NCBI RefSeq assembly: GCF_024707125.1
Contig: NZ_JANQAH010000003.1
Span: 62,001-126,000 of the forward strand
Direction: 5' to 3'
Source of the DNA: Devosia sp.
GTDB lineage: Bacteria > Pseudomonadota > Alphaproteobacteria > Rhizobiales > Devosiaceae
Length of the DNA stretch: 64,000 bases
Position 1 is the first letter of the stretch. Each line of letters starts with the position of its first letter. The position numbers and the translations under genes were made by a program. Below are positions 24,481 to 36,600 of the stretch, one piece after another. The notes under the pieces were generated by a model that saw only the letters and a list, made by a program, of their open reading frames with translations, was not told the origin of the DNA and made no database searches.

Positions 24481-25528
24481 ATGCGCGTTGCACGACAGGT
24501 TCTGGACCGGATGCGGGCCGACGAGATGGGCCCTGCCCTGGCCTTTTCCTCGGACGAGGAGACAGGCTGGCGACGGCAAAGGCGCGGTACCGGCTTTTCG
24601 TATGTCGACGAGAAAGGCAACCGCCCGAGCAGACACGAACTTGCCCGCATCCGTGCGCTCGTCATTCCCCCCCGCCTGGGCAGGCGTCTGGATCTGCAAG
24701 GATGCGGGCGGCCACATCCAGGCCACTGGACGCGATGAGAAGGGCCGCAAACAGTATCGCTATCATGCGGACTGGACCGAGCATCGCAGCACGACCAAGT
24801 TTCATACGCTGACCGACTTCGCGAAGGCATTGCCGGCGTTGCGCCAGCAGGTGGAAAGCGATCTGCGCCGCCGCTCGCTCGGCTATGAGCGTGTCGTCGC
24901 CTCGGTGGTCTGGCTGCTCGACAATAGCCTGATCCGTGTCGGCAATCCCGCCTATGCCCGCCAGAACAAGAGCTTTGGTCTGACGACGCTGCGCAATCGC
25001 CATGTCGAAATCACCGGTTCAACGCTGCGGCTCAACTTCAAGGGCAAGTCTGGCAAGGAATGGCGGCTGCAACTGACGGATCGGCGGATCGCCAAACTGC
25101 TCAGAAGCCTGCAGGACATGCCGGGGCAGCATCTGTTTCAGTATGAAAGCGATGCGGGGCGCTGCGCCATCTCCTCGCGCGATGTGAACGACTACATCGC
25201 CGCCTTTGCCGGGCCAGGCTTCACCTCGAAGACATTTCGCACCTGGGCGGCCAGCGTGCGCGCGTTTGGGCTCTTTGCTTCCACCGAACTGCCCGAGACC
25301 AAGACGGCCCAGGCCCGCACCATCAATGCCGTCATCGACCAGGTCGCGGCCAAGCTGGGCAATACCAGGGCCGTTTGCCGGCGGAGCTACATCCACCCTG
25401 CGGTTCCCGAGGCCTGGCAAAAGGGGGAACTTCGCCGTTCGGGGCGATTGGCAGGGATCGAGGGGCTTGATGAGGACGAAGTGGAAACCGCTGGATTTTT
25501 GAGGAGGCTGGCGCGGCGCCAGGCGTAG
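24481..25528 (+). CDS. DNA topoisomerase IB (frameshifted in this sequence)
   Basis: Two frames together encode one poxvirus-like type IB topoisomerase. The first runs from the ATG at 24481 (GGAGGAG upstream) through RGTGFSYVDEKGNRPSRHEL to ARIRALVIPP. The second continues with AWAGVWICKDAGGHIQATGR to the end. They meet at a run of seven C at 24667-24673; six would restore one 348-residue protein. Catalytic features are present: GNPAYARQNKSFGLTTLR, SKTFRTWAAS and the active tyrosine in RRSYIHPAV. The enzyme relaxes supercoils by a 3 prime phosphotyrosine link. The frameshift is probably a sequence error, like six others here. Confidence 0.85.
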
Positions 25529-25586
25529 GCGATTGCCGGGTGATCGTCGGAGACCGTGACCGTACCGAGGCGGGGCTGGCTCGACA

Positions 25587-26936
25587 TTACTCCTCCCTGA
25601 ATGCGCGGGTTATTTGGTCTGTGAATGGTTTGACGAAGTAGGCGATTGCGACCTGTTCTTCGGTTTGGACGAAGACTTCCACAGGCATGCCGGGGACGAG
25701 GCCGGTGGGGCCCAGTTGGTCGAGGTCATCGGTGGGGTCGGCCTCGGCGAGATAGTAGCTCTGGCCCGACTGCGGGTCGCTGGTGGCGGCGGCCGAGATG
25801 CGGGTGACCAGGCCCGCGATTTCGGGGGTGGTGCGCTGGTTGAAGGCGGAGAAGCGGAGTTTGACGGGCTGCCCGAGGCGGAGCTGGTCGATGTCGTTGG
25901 TAGCGACGCGGAACTCGATCTTGAGGTCCGCATCGGTGGGGACGATGGTCATGAGTTTTTCGGCCGGCGTGATGACGCCGCCAAGGGTGGTGACGGAGAC
26001 CTCGTTGACCGTGCCACTGACCGGAGAGCGGATGATGGTGCGGGCCTGGCGGGCATCGACTTCGGTCAGGCGGTCGGTGAGTTCGGCAAGGCGCGCGTCG
26101 ACGGTGCGCAACTCGCGTAGCGCCTCCATGCCGCCGGTCTGGTCGATGGCAAGGATCTGCAGCTCGATTTCACTGATGCGGGCATTGGCCCGGGCAATGC
26201 CGGCGGCGATCTCGCCTTCGGAACCCATCATGCGGGCAAGTTCGCGGTCGGTGGCATTGAGCTTGGTGGTTTCAATCAGGCCCTTGCTCGCAAGTTCGCC
26301 CATGCGGGAGCGTTCCTCGCGGACCAGCACGAGTTCGTCCCTGAGGGCAGAGTTCTGATAGTCGAGCCCGGCGATCTCTTCGCGCAACTGGGCAACCTGC
26401 AGCTTCAGCTGCGAGCGCAGCGATTGCTGGTTGAGCCTGGTGCTGTCGAACAATTGCTGCTCGCCGGCCAGGATCGGGGCCGCGCCGGGATAGCTGGCGA
26501 GATAGTGCTCGGGGAAGTCGATTTCATTCTCCTGCCCTGCCTGGGCCTGGAGCCGGGCCTGCCGCGCGACCAGTTCGGCCAATTGGCCGAGGAGGATCGA
26601 GCGCTCGGTGCGAATCTGCACGTCATCGAGCCGGAACAGAACATCGTCCTTTGCGACAATATCGCCCTCGCGCACCTCGATGGCGCGCACGACGCCGCCA
26701 TCGAGGTGCTGGATGGCCTTGACCTCATCGTCGACGAGCACGGTGCCGAGCGAGATGACGGCGCCGGAGAGTTTTGCCGTGGCCGACCAGCCGCCGATGC
26801 CGACGACCAGCAGCACGGCGAAAATGCTGCCGGCAATGACCCGGCCACGCAGCCCAAAACTGTCCTGGTCAGCGCGTCGCGTCCGATGGTTGACGGGTTT
26901 GGCGGTGAAGGCGGCATAGGTGTCGATCGTGGTCAT
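25587..26936 (-). CDS. HlyD-family type I secretion adaptor (membrane fusion protein)
   Basis: The product has 449 residues. One transmembrane helix near the N-terminus (RVIAGSIFAVLLVVGIGGWS) is followed by a lipoyl/barrel-sandwich half motif (GTVLVDDEVKAIQHLDGGVV), long coiled-coil hairpins and the closing IIRSPVSGTVNEVSVTTLGG. It bridges the inner-membrane ATPase to an outer-membrane TolC channel in type I secretion. GGAG precedes both a GTG at 26939 and the ATG at 26936; I chose the ATG. It is last in an operon after the RTX protein and the ATPase. No TolC-like gene is in the window. Confidence 0.92.
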   Translation of the reverse strand: MTTIDTYAAFTAKPVNHRTRRADQDSFGLRGRVIAGSIFAVLLVVGIGGWSATAKLSGAVISLGTVLVDDEVKAIQHLDGGVVRAIEVREGDIVAKDDVLFRLDDVQIRTERSILLGQLAELVARQARLQAQAGQENEIDFPEHYLASYPGAAPILAGEQQLFDSTRLNQQSLRSQLKLQVAQLREEIAGLDYQNSALRDELVLVREERSRMGELASKGLIETTKLNATDRELARMMGSEGEIAAGIARANARISEIELQILAIDQTGGMEALRELRTVDARLAELTDRLTEVDARQARTIIRSPVSGTVNEVSVTTLGGVITPAEKLMTIVPTDADLKIEFRVATNDIDQLRLGQPVKLRFSAFNQRTTPEIAGLVTRISAAATSDPQSGQSYYLAEADPTDDLDQLGPTGLVPGMPVEVFVQTEEQVAIAYFVKPFTDQITRAFREE

Positions 26937-26959
26937 CACGCAGAACTCCGGGACGCAGG

Positions 26960-28788
26960 TCAGACGATGGTGTGTTCGATGGTGAAGGGCAGTTGGATGC
27001 CATCGACGCGGATGGCGATTTCGAAGACGTCGTCACCATCGACATCGGCCTCGATGATGGAATGGTCGATATCGTCATAGCGCTCGTAGCGGACGCGGAT
27101 CGGCAGGTCCTCGCGATCGCCCTCGTCGAGTTCTTCATAAAAATCTTCGAAGCGCTCTTCCTCGGTGCGCGCCGCTTTGCGGGAGATGTCGTAGTCCGCC
27201 ACGCGGATGCGATCACCGACCACGAAGTCGAGGATGTCGTGGACGAGCTGCCGGCTGAGGCTTGGGGCCTCGTCGATCACGGTGAAGATGAAGAGGTCGT
27301 CGCCGCGCCCGCCGGTGATGACCGTGGCCGTGGTGCCGATGAAGAAGGTGTCATTGCCGCTGCCGCCAATGGCCGCTTCCATGTTTTGGAACGTGTCCGT
27401 GCCCATGCTGTCGCTGGTGGCGAGGCCGGTGACGAAGTCGACGATGAGGTCGTCGGCGCTCTCGGAATAGTCGAGCGTGTCAAAACCCTCGCCGCCATCG
27501 ACATGGTCGTCGCCTGAGCCGGGAGCGATGGCATCGTCGCCTTCGCCGCCATGGATGATGTCGTCACCGGCGCCACCCTCGATGGTGTCGTTGCCTTCGT
27601 CGCCATGGATGATGTCATTGCCGGCTTCGCCGAAGAGCAGGTCATTGCCGGCGCCGCCGCCGATGGTGTCGTTGCCCTCGCCGCCGAAGATGATGTCATT
27701 GCCCTCGTTGCCAAAGAGGGTGTCGTCGCCGTCCCCGCCAATGATGTGGTCGTCGCCGAGCCCGCCGGTGACGCTGTCATTGCCGGCGCGGGCGTCGATG
27801 ATGTCATGGCCGGGCAGAGCGTCGATGTCGTCGTCCCAGGGGTGCCGGCATAGACGTCGGCATTGGCGGTCAGGTGCACCTGGTTGCGGACGATCTCGAG
27901 ACTGGCGGTCTGCACGATCTCGATCAGGCCATCGCTGATCTCATAGGTGAAGGTGACGAGACCGAGCATGCCGGGGAGCGTCGTCAGGGTCCAGCCTGCA
28001 CCGGTCTGCACCAGGGTGGCGCCAGTGACGGTGAGGTCGTTGATGGTCAGAATATCATTGTCGGGATCGCTGGCCCCGAAGAGCAGTTGGGAGAGGCCGA
28101 TCAGGACCACCTGGCCGGCAAAGACGTCGTGGAGGCGGACCGGGCCCAGAACGGTGGGGGCGCGGTTGGTGCCATTGTCGTCGTCATCATCCTCGTCGTC
28201 GTCATCGGGGTCGGCATTGTCATTGTCGCCGTCGTCCTCGCTGGGGCTCGGGGTGTCCTGATGAGGCTTTGGACCAGAGGAGGACGGGGTGATGTTCGGT
28301 TCGGCGCGATCGAAGAGGGCAGCATTGTCGTTCTGCGGCCGGTAGTGGACGGCAGCAGGGAAGAAGGGGGCGACATTGGGACCCAGGAAGTCGAAGGAGG
28401 CCGCGGTATAGTGGAAGGCGATCGGGTCGGGCATGGTAAAAGCCTCGTCCCAGCCCAGGGCCGCGTGACGGACTGAACTCCTCGGATGCTCTTCCTCGAT
28501 GCCGCCGGTGGTCATGAGATCGACCCCGGGGCCGCCGGGTTCGTGGCGGGTGCCGCGGGGAGCGCCGCTATTGGCGGCGGGATTGGCTTCGGTGCCCGGA
28601 GACACGTGGTCCTGGGCGTCAGCGGGAAAGACGCTTTTCACATAGGCGGCGATGCCGGTGAAGAACAGCGCCAGATAGACCGGCAGGCGCGAGGTTTTCT
28701 CGGGAACGTTGAACTCGAGCTTTTTCCTGAGGTCGGCCGGATCGGATTTTTGGTGCTGCTGCTGGCTGGATTTGGCCTCGATGATCAT
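26960..28788 (-). CDS. RTX calcium-binding protein with N-terminal membrane segment (frameshifted)
   Basis: One gene is split by a missing base: CCC at 27835-27837 (plus strand) should be CCCC. Restored, it encodes 609 residues. A cytoplasmic start is followed by a hydrophobic segment (LPVYLALFFTGIAAYVKSVF), an acidic Asp-rich linker, a cadherin-like VFTYEISDG-type domain and about ten GGxGNDxx RTX nonapeptides, then a C-terminal beta domain (ITGGRGDDLFIFTVIDEAPS). RTX repeats fold on binding calcium outside the cell. The predicted membrane helix is unusual for a secreted substrate, so the protein may stay anchored. Its start overlaps the ATPase stop by 4 bases. Confidence 0.8.
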
Positions 28789-30548
28789 GCCATGCCTCCC
28801 GTTTCCGTCCGCGGCTCGACCACTTTGAGGCCACCGGCATTGGTATTGAGGTTGGCCTGGCGCTGGCCGGCAACGATCTCTTCCTTGGGACCGAAGGCGG
28901 TCAGCCGGCCATTCTGGATGACCGCCACCATGTCGACCTCGGCCAGGATCGAGGGGCGATGGGCAACGACAATGGCAATGCCGCCACGGGCCCGGATCTG
29001 GCGGATGGCCAGGTTCAGCGCCTGTTCGCCCTCGGCATCGAGGAAGGCATTGGGTTCGTCCATGATGACCACGAAGGGATCGCCATAAAGCGCCCGGGCC
29101 AGACCGATGCGCTGGCGCTGGCCGGCCGAGAGGGCGGTGCCCATGGGGCCAAGCTGGGTGTCATAGCCATCGGGGAGCCTGACGATCATCTCGTGCACGC
29201 CCGCCGCCTTGGTGGCCGCGACAATGGCGCGGGCATCGCGCTGCGGGGCCAGGCGGGTGATGTTTTCCACGATCGTGCCATCGAGCAGAGCCACGTCCTG
29301 GGGGAGATAGCCCACATATTGGCCGAGCTTGTCCTCGTCCCACTGGGTGAGGTCGGCCTCGTCGAGACGGATGGCACCGCGCAGGGATGGCCAGATACCG
29401 GTCAGGGCGCGAACCAGCGTGGTCTTGCCGCCGCCGCTGGGGCCGATCACCCCAAGACCCTGGCCGGCATTGAGCTCGAAGGCGACTTCGGTGAGGAGGA
29501 CCCGGCCACTGGCCGGCGCGGCCACCGAGATCTTGTCCACTTTGAGCGACTTGGACGGGGCCGGCAGGTCAAGCGGCTTGGTCATGTTGGAGAGGGCCAC
29601 CATGGTATCGCGCAACCGCTTGAACGCCTGGCGGGCGGCAACGACGCCCTTCCAATTGCCGATGGCCATGTCGATGGGGGCCAGGGCGCGGGAGGAAGCG
29701 ACCGAGACGGCGATGATGGCGCCGGCAGACATCTGGCCCTGAATGGTCAGGTAAGCACCGACGCCCAATAGGGCCGATTGCAGCACCATCCTCAAAATGC
29801 GCGAGAAGGCGCCAAAGGTGCCGATGACATCGCTGGCGCGGGTCTGCAGGGTCAGGTGGTCCTGGTTGACCTCGTTGAAGCGGCTGACGGCCCGGCCGGC
29901 AAAGCCCATGGCCTTCAGGATATCGGCATTGCGGGCATTCGAGTCAGCCACGGCATTGCGGGTGAGGAAGGCCTGTTGGGCGGCGGCGGCGAGTTTGCGC
30001 GACTTGAGTTCGGTCCAGATGGTGAGGAGGGTCAGGACAAAGGCGCCGCCGAGCGTCAGGGCGCCGAGCACGGGGTGGAGGAAGTAGACGAACAAAATGT
30101 AGAGCGGCACCCAGGGCAGATCGAACAGGGCCACCGGGCCCTGGCTGCCCATAAAGGTGCGGATGGTGTCGACGTCGCGGCCGCGTTCCAGGGCCTCGCC
30201 GGTGGAAAAGCCGAAGCGGGGCATGTCGACGCTGACGCGATGGGCAATGGGGGCCAGCATGCGATCAAAGCGGGCCCCGATGCGCACCAGCAATTGGCTG
30301 CGCACGATGTCGAAGACGCCCTGGAAGAGATAGAGCCCGATAACGAGGATGGAGAGCGCCAGGAGGGTCGGGATGGAGCCGCTGGTCAGGGCCCGGTCGT
30401 AAATCTGCAGCATGTAGAACGAGCCGGTCAAAGCCAGCACATTGATGATGCCCGAGATCCAGAACAGGAAGACCGCGACGCCCTTGAACTCCCGGCGCAG
30501 CATCTCGTCGCCGCGATGTTCGGCTAAAACCTTTGTCGTCGATGCCAT
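28785..30548 (-). CDS. Type I secretion system permease/ATPase (PrtD type)
   Basis: The product has 587 residues. Six transmembrane helices occupy roughly residues 25-310 and an ABC ATPase follows: Walker A GPSGGGKTTLV, signature LSAGQRQRIGLARAL, Walker B VIMDEPNAFLD. It lacks the C39-like N-terminal domain of HlyB, which places it with PrtD/AprD exporters that recognise C-terminal RTX secretion signals. It should export the giant RTX peroxidase encoded upstream, with the HlyD adaptor downstream. A strong terminator separates it from the peroxidase gene, so it may have its own promoter in 30549-30581. Confidence 0.93.
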   Translation of the reverse strand: MASTTKVLAEHRGDEMLRREFKGVAVFLFWISGIINVLALTGSFYMLQIYDRALTSGSIPTLLALSILVIGLYLFQGVFDIVRSQLLVRIGARFDRMLAPIAHRVSVDMPRFGFSTGEALERGRDVDTIRTFMGSQGPVALFDLPWVPLYILFVYFLHPVLGALTLGGAFVLTLLTIWTELKSRKLAAAAQQAFLTRNAVADSNARNADILKAMGFAGRAVSRFNEVNQDHLTLQTRASDVIGTFGAFSRILRMVLQSALLGVGAYLTIQGQMSAGAIIAVSVASSRALAPIDMAIGNWKGVVAARQAFKRLRDTMVALSNMTKPLDLPAPSKSLKVDKISVAAPASGRVLLTEVAFELNAGQGLGVIGPSGGGKTTLVRALTGIWPSLRGAIRLDEADLTQWDEDKLGQYVGYLPQDVALLDGTIVENITRLAPQRDARAIVAATKAAGVHEMIVRLPDGYDTQLGPMGTALSAGQRQRIGLARALYGDPFVVIMDEPNAFLDAEGEQALNLAIRQIRARGGIAIVVAHRPSILAEVDMVAVIQNGRLTAFGPKEEIVAGQRQANLNTNAGGLKVVEPRTETGGMA

Positions 30549-30581
30549 GATCAGCCCCCGGAATGGTGGATTATCGAAAGG

Positions 30582-30611
30582 AAAAAGCCCGGCCGGTTAA
30601 ACCGGCCGGGC
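30582..30611 (-). terminator. Strong Rho-independent terminator after the RTX peroxidase gene
   Basis: On the minus strand GCCCGGCCGGTT and AACCGGCCGGGC form a perfect 12-base stem (30587-30611) with a one-base centre, followed by five U. It lies between the end of the peroxidase gene and the start of the secretion ATPase gene, so it should separate or limit cotranscription of cargo and exporter. Confidence 0.85.
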
Positions 30612-30620
30612 AGTTGGAGG

Positions 30621-33600
30621 CTAAAGGTTGAAGTCGGTGCCGGTCAGGGCGTGGTTGCCGGCAATGCTGATCCGGAACTCGGGGGCATTGTCCCCGGCCG
30701 TATTGCCCGAGATGACGGTATATTCCCCATCCTCCCGCGTCTCATGGGTGACCACGATCTGGCCCGGGGCCGTGGTGGAGGTTTGGAGGGTGAAGCTGTT
30801 GTTCCCCGCCACCCCGGCATTGGCATCGATCCCCGAGAGGTCGATCTTGTCGCCGGCCTCAAAGCCCTTGATCGTGTCGCCATGGGCGGCAGTGGCCGAA
30901 CCGAAGACGAAGATGTCTTCACCCGCTCCGCCATCCACCACATTGACGGCATTGCTCATGGTGATCACGTCATCGCCCGAGCCGGTGGTGACATTCTCCA
31001 CCCCATAGAGCGTATCGGTGCCGCTCTGGCTCGACACCGCGCTGCCGCGGCCACCCACCCCGGTGCCCAGGTCCACCGTGGCATTGGCGGTGAGGAAGGC
31101 CAGGTCCAGCGTGTCATTGCCGGCATCACCCGAGATCTCGCCACCATAATAGGTGTCATTGCCATCGTTGAGCGAACCGACGAAGAGGTCGTTGCCGGCG
31201 CCACCGAAGACGGTGTCGTCATCTGCCCCGGCATCGATGAGGTCATTGCCCGAACCACCGAAGAGGCGATCGTCACCCGCCTCGCCATAGATCAGGTCAT
31301 CGTCATCGCCGCCGAAGACATCGTCGTCGCCATCATCGGCAAAGACCACATCGCGACCCGCCCCGGCATCGACGAAGTCATCACCGGCACCGGCCCGGAT
31401 CACGTCCACTCCGGCATTGGCGATGATGTAGTCCGTCCCGGCAAAGCCGAACACCAGGTCCCCACCAGACGTTCCCAGCAATACATCATCCTGGGGTGTG
31501 CCCAGAACCGGACCACCAGCAGACGAGGCATCATCATCATCGTCGTCGTCGCAGTCGTCGTCATCTTCGTGATCGTCTTCGTCGTCCTCATCATCCTCGT
31601 CGTCGTCGTCACCGCCGATCTGCGGGCCCTCGCCGGTTGCCACGTAGGAAATGCTGTGCTGGCCATTGGTCAGCGTGGTCACGCCATCGGTGGTGGACGA
31701 GGTGTATTCGGCGGGATCGGCGCCGATGGGCAGTTCGATCACGTCTTCAGGCCGCAGGGTTCCGATGATGGTGTCGTGGCCGCCGTTGGAACGGAAGACG
31801 ATGCGGTGCGCGGAGGTCAGGGCGGAGATATCGACGGTGTCGTCACCAGCGTCACCTTCGATGGTGATGGTATTGAGACGCAGGCTGGTGTTCGAGAAGT
31901 CGCCGAATATCTGAATGGTATCACCGCTGGCCGTGGTGTTGCCGGCCGGGTCGATACCGTTGATGCGGATTTCTTCGATCTCCCGCAGTTCGGCGATGAT
32001 GGTTGCCGGAGCGGCACCGACCTGGCGGGTGATGACGATTTCCGTCAGGGCTGCCGAGACGAAGCCTGCGGTCGTTGCCGCGGCCTTGGTGTAGATGCGG
32101 TAGATTTCGGCCGAGGCATTGCCGTTGACGACAAAGGTATCGCCGGCCGTTCCTTCGGTGCCGCCATTGACCGTGTCGCGACCATCGCTCGGGCCCGAGG
32201 CGTTGGCGTTCCAGATGATCGTGTCGTCTCCGGCATCGCCGTTGATGGTGTCGGCCCCCTCCCCGCCGGTGATGATGTCATTGCCACCACCGCCACTCAG
32301 AGTGTCATTGCCGCCTAGACCGTTGATGGTATTGGCCTGGTCGTTGCCAGTGATGGTGTTGGCACCATTTGTCGGATTGCCGACGGTCGCAGGGGCGCTC
32401 TGGGCGAGAATGAAGTCGGCGCTGGTGACATCGTTGCCGTCTACTTCCTCGATGAAGATGGTGCCGATGACAGTATTGGAGGCATCGCGCACGGTGACCC
32501 GCGTGTCGTCGGTCCCAGCATCTTCCACGTCCTCGATGGTGACGCGGGTCGCGAAGTTGGCGGCAGTGACGCCTAGCGCACTAAGATCGATCATGTCCTG
32601 GTTGTTGATGCTGCCGCCACTGGCGTCGAAACCGTGGATGGTGTCATTGCCGAAATTGGCGGCTGTGTAGCGGACGATGTCATTGCCGTTGTTGCCGATT
32701 CCGGCATTCGTAGCGAGATGGATGGTGTCGTCGCCTTCGCCGCCAATCAGGATGTCGGTGTCGTTTCCGCCGCCACCATGCAGGGTGTCGTTGCCAGTGC
32801 CACCATCGATGAAATCGGCGCCGTCGTCGCCATTGATGGTGTCGTTTCCTCCGCCGCCAAAGAGCTGGTTGGCGGCGTCATTGCCGGTGATGACATTGTC
32901 GAGCGCGTTGCCGGTGCCATTGATGCCGCCGGCATCGTCGTCCAGCGTGAGATTTTCAAGATTGGCGCCGAGGGTATAGGTGGCAGTAGCGATGATCGTG
33001 TCCGTGCCGCCATTTGCGGCCTCGACAACCACGTCGCCGGCCGTGACCACATAGGTGTCATTGCCACCGAGCCCGGTCAGCGTGTCCACCCCTGCCCCGC
33101 CCTCGATGACATTGGCGAGTTCGTTGCCGATACCGGCAAAGGTGCCGGCGCCGACATAGGTCAGGTTGTCGACATTGGCGCCGAGGGTATAGGTGTCGAG
33201 ATCGGTGCGGACTTCGTCAATGCCGCCGCCGAGGGCCTCGACCACCACGTCGTCAGCGTCATCGACGGTGTAGATGTCATTGCCGGTGCCGCCCACCATG
33301 GTGTCGGCACCAGTTCCACCATCGAGCTCATCACTGCCGATGCCGCCGACCAGCAGGTCGTCGCCGTCATTGCCGAAGAGTTCGTCATTGCCATCATGGC
33401 CGAAGAGCAGGTCGTCACCGGTATCGCCAACCAGCTCGTTGCTGTTACCCGAGCCGGCGAGGAGCGTGTTGACCCCGGCGGCCGCCGTGCGGTTGCCATT
33501 ATCGTCGGTGCTGAGGGCATAGTCGCCGTCGAAGGCGTAGCCTTCATAGGTGGCGCCATCGAGATTGATGGTTTCGACAGCCTCGGCGGCGGCATCGTAG

Positions 33601-36600
33601 TGATCGTTGACGGTGAGCTGCTGGCCATTGAATTGCAGGAACAGATCGTTGCTGCCGCCGCTGAAAGCGGTGAGACCCGTGAGCGTTCCGGCACCGATCA
33701 CGATCCTGTCCGTGCCGTTGGTGTCGGTGATGACATCGTTGCCGTCACCCAGGTTGACTACATAGGTATCGTTGCCGGAGCCGCCATTGAGTGCGTCTGC
33801 GCCCGTGCCGCCGACCAGCGTATCATTGCCGTCACCTCCATTGAGCGTGTCGGCGCCATCGCCACCGAGCAGGATGTCGTCGCCAGCGCCGCCGTTGAGC
33901 GTGTCATTACCGTCGCGGCCGGAGATGAGGTCGTCGAGCCCGGTTCCATTGTTCACCAGGGTGCCGGTGAGCGTTTCACCAGCGCTGGTGCCTTCGATGA
34001 CGTTGAGGAAGCGGCCATCGCTGAAGGCCAGGAGTTCGATATTGCGGAAGGTGTCCTTGCCGTCCGAACGCAGGTTCGGGGTGCCCTCCTCCTGTTCGGG
34101 CAGGTCGTCATCGTTTTGCACCTGCACGAAGCCGGTATGATCGATGAAGAGGCTGTCGTCGGAATTGAGACCGAAACTGTAGTTGGCGCGGGCGTCGGTA
34201 TAGACCGCGCGGTCGATATCGCCTGCGACATTGCCGTTGATGATTTCGCGGACGATGCGGAGCGCGCCTGGGTTGATGGCACCCTCCAGCATCCAGGTGG
34301 TCAGCGGTTTGGTGACGGCGACGATGTTCGCGCCGGCTAAGGCGACAAACTCGCCAGTCGTCGCGTGGCGATATAGGGTGACGGCGCTTTCCATTGCGTC
34401 GGCGGAGAAGACCGTCCCGGCCTTGGACGTGCCCGCGATGCGGACGTTGAGCCACATGTCGCCGTCAATGACGTCATTGCCGGCCAGACCCTTGATGGTG
34501 TCGCTACCGCCACCGCCGAGCAGGATGTCAGAAGCATCAGCCGTTTCGAGCACGACGGATTCGACGACGTCATTGTTGCCGGTTTGCTGGGTTCGGGTGA
34601 TGTGGGCGACGAGGGCCCGCAGCCCGGTGATCAGGTCGACATTCTTTTCAAGCAGTGCGTTGGAATAGCTGTCGAGAGCGGAATCTGCGTTGGGGATGGC
34701 CGCGGTGCCTTCGGCTTCGGCGCGGGTATTCACCGCGACGTTGCGGCCGGTCAGGGTGTCGTTCTTCACCCAACCCGACAGGCCTTCCACGAGATCGAAG
34801 CGATCGCGCAGGATGAAGGCTTCCTGGGTTTCGAAGATGGGGATGCCGAGGTCGGAATTGGCGGCCTGGCTGTCGCCCTTGTGAATGGCCCAGTCAAACC
34901 CGGCCATGCCGTTGGAGCGCTGAATGCCCTCGCTGTTCTGGGACATGATGTCGTCGCCGGACTCGGCGTCATAGTCGGTGTCGCCGCCGCCGCCGAGCAG
35001 CACGTCATGCCCGATGATCGAGGAATTGAAGAAGAGTTCGGAGTTTTCGCCCGCCAGCGTATCGAAGCGATCCCCGCCCTCGATCCAGTCGTCGCCTTCG
35101 TTGCCGAGCAGGAAATCGCCACCCGTGCCGCCGAGGACGAAGTCGTTGCCGGTGCCGGCAAAGACCTCCTTGCCGTCGGGGCCGGCGATGAGGAAGTCAC
35201 TGCCCTGATTGCCGAAGATCAGCGACAGGCCCGAGCCGCCATGGATGACGTCGTTGCCTTCATTGCCGTGCAGGAAATCAGCCTCGCCGATATCAGTGCC
35301 GGCATTGGTGATGATGTCGTCGCCCGTGCCGCCAAAGACCTTGTCGACGCCGTAGCCAGCCTCGATGCGGTCATCGCCGCCCTTGCCCCAGATGGCGTCG
35401 TCGCCGCCGCCAGAGACGATGGTGTCATTGCCTTCGGTACCGCCGATGGTGAAGTGCTCATTGCTGTTGACGCGGATATAGGCGGCAATGGTGCTGGTAT
35501 CGCCCGCGGCGATCAGGTTGCCGGCGGCGTCGCGCCGTTCGACGATATTGGCGAAGGGCAGATAGGGATTGTCCTGGGTCGGATCGTCGCCGAGCTGCTT
35601 GCTCGGATCCATTTCCAGGGTCGGCATTTCGAAAGCGGAGAAGAGATTGCCGGGCAAGGCCGTCTGGTCCGTGCCGCCGAGGTCGGTATTGCGCATGACC
35701 AGTTCGGCAAAGGTGTTGTTTTCCAGCTCGTTGAGCAGGTTCAGGCCCTGGGTACGCGACAGGTAGTAGAACCGGTCGGCGTCCTGCAGGTTTTCCATGG
35801 TCATCTGGAAAACGAAGGCAAAGGTCGAGCCCAGCATGCCGCCGAAGGCCATCTTCTTTTCGGCCAGGCCGCCGATCCAGAAATCGACATCGTTGAGGCC
35901 GCCGAGCTTGGCGTTGGCGTAGGCGCCCGTGGCATTGAGGAAGTCGAGCCGGTCCGCCGGTGCGCCCGTGCCGCCCAGCACCAGCAGCGTGGCCGCCTCG
36001 CGCAGTTGTTCGACGGTCTTGGGGTTGGCCTGGGTATTGAGCAGGGACTCGTGGGTGCCATAGGCCGCGATGAAGTTGATGATCGAGGCCGGATTCATGA
36101 GATTGAGCGCGAAATCGGCCCAGCTCGTGTAGGGCTTGAGCAGGGTATCGCCGGTTTCGTCGTAGAATTTTTGGCGGCCGACATTGAGCGGCGGCGTGCC
36201 CACATCGCGACCGCGGGCCAGGTTGATCGCGGCCAGATCGAGCGGAATGCCGAGCAACTGGTTGCGCAGCACGTCGGTGACGAATTCGTCGATGGCGCTG
36301 CCGACCTGACGGGTCATGCCGCGAATGATGGCGCCAGACGCTTCCTCTGCGGTTGTGCCCAGGGATTCGTACATGACGGGATTGAGAAAGCCCGAGAACA
36401 AGGAAATTTCGTTCTCTATCGGGTTGCCGGTAACCGCATCCATCTGGATGACGTCGATGTTCTGCCGCAGCATGGAGTGACCGAAGCGGTAGACGACGTG
36501 GGCGAATTCAGCGGCGATGCTGGGATTGATATCGGCGGAAGGTTCGAACACGAAGGCGTCGATATCGGGCTGCATCATGCGGCCGAATTCTTCGAAGACC

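Noticed and set aside
27277-27838. The Thr/Ser/Ala-rich continuation of the RTX gene frame at 28788
   Set aside because: It is the out-of-frame reading of RTX repeats after a missing base at 27835-27837; the in-frame reading gives regular GGxGND repeats.
31000-35400. Regularly spaced repeats that could suggest a CRISPR or satellite array
   Set aside because: The period is 27 bases and each unit encodes the nonapeptide GGxGxDxxx of RTX proteins; the repeats are not identical and there are no cas genes.
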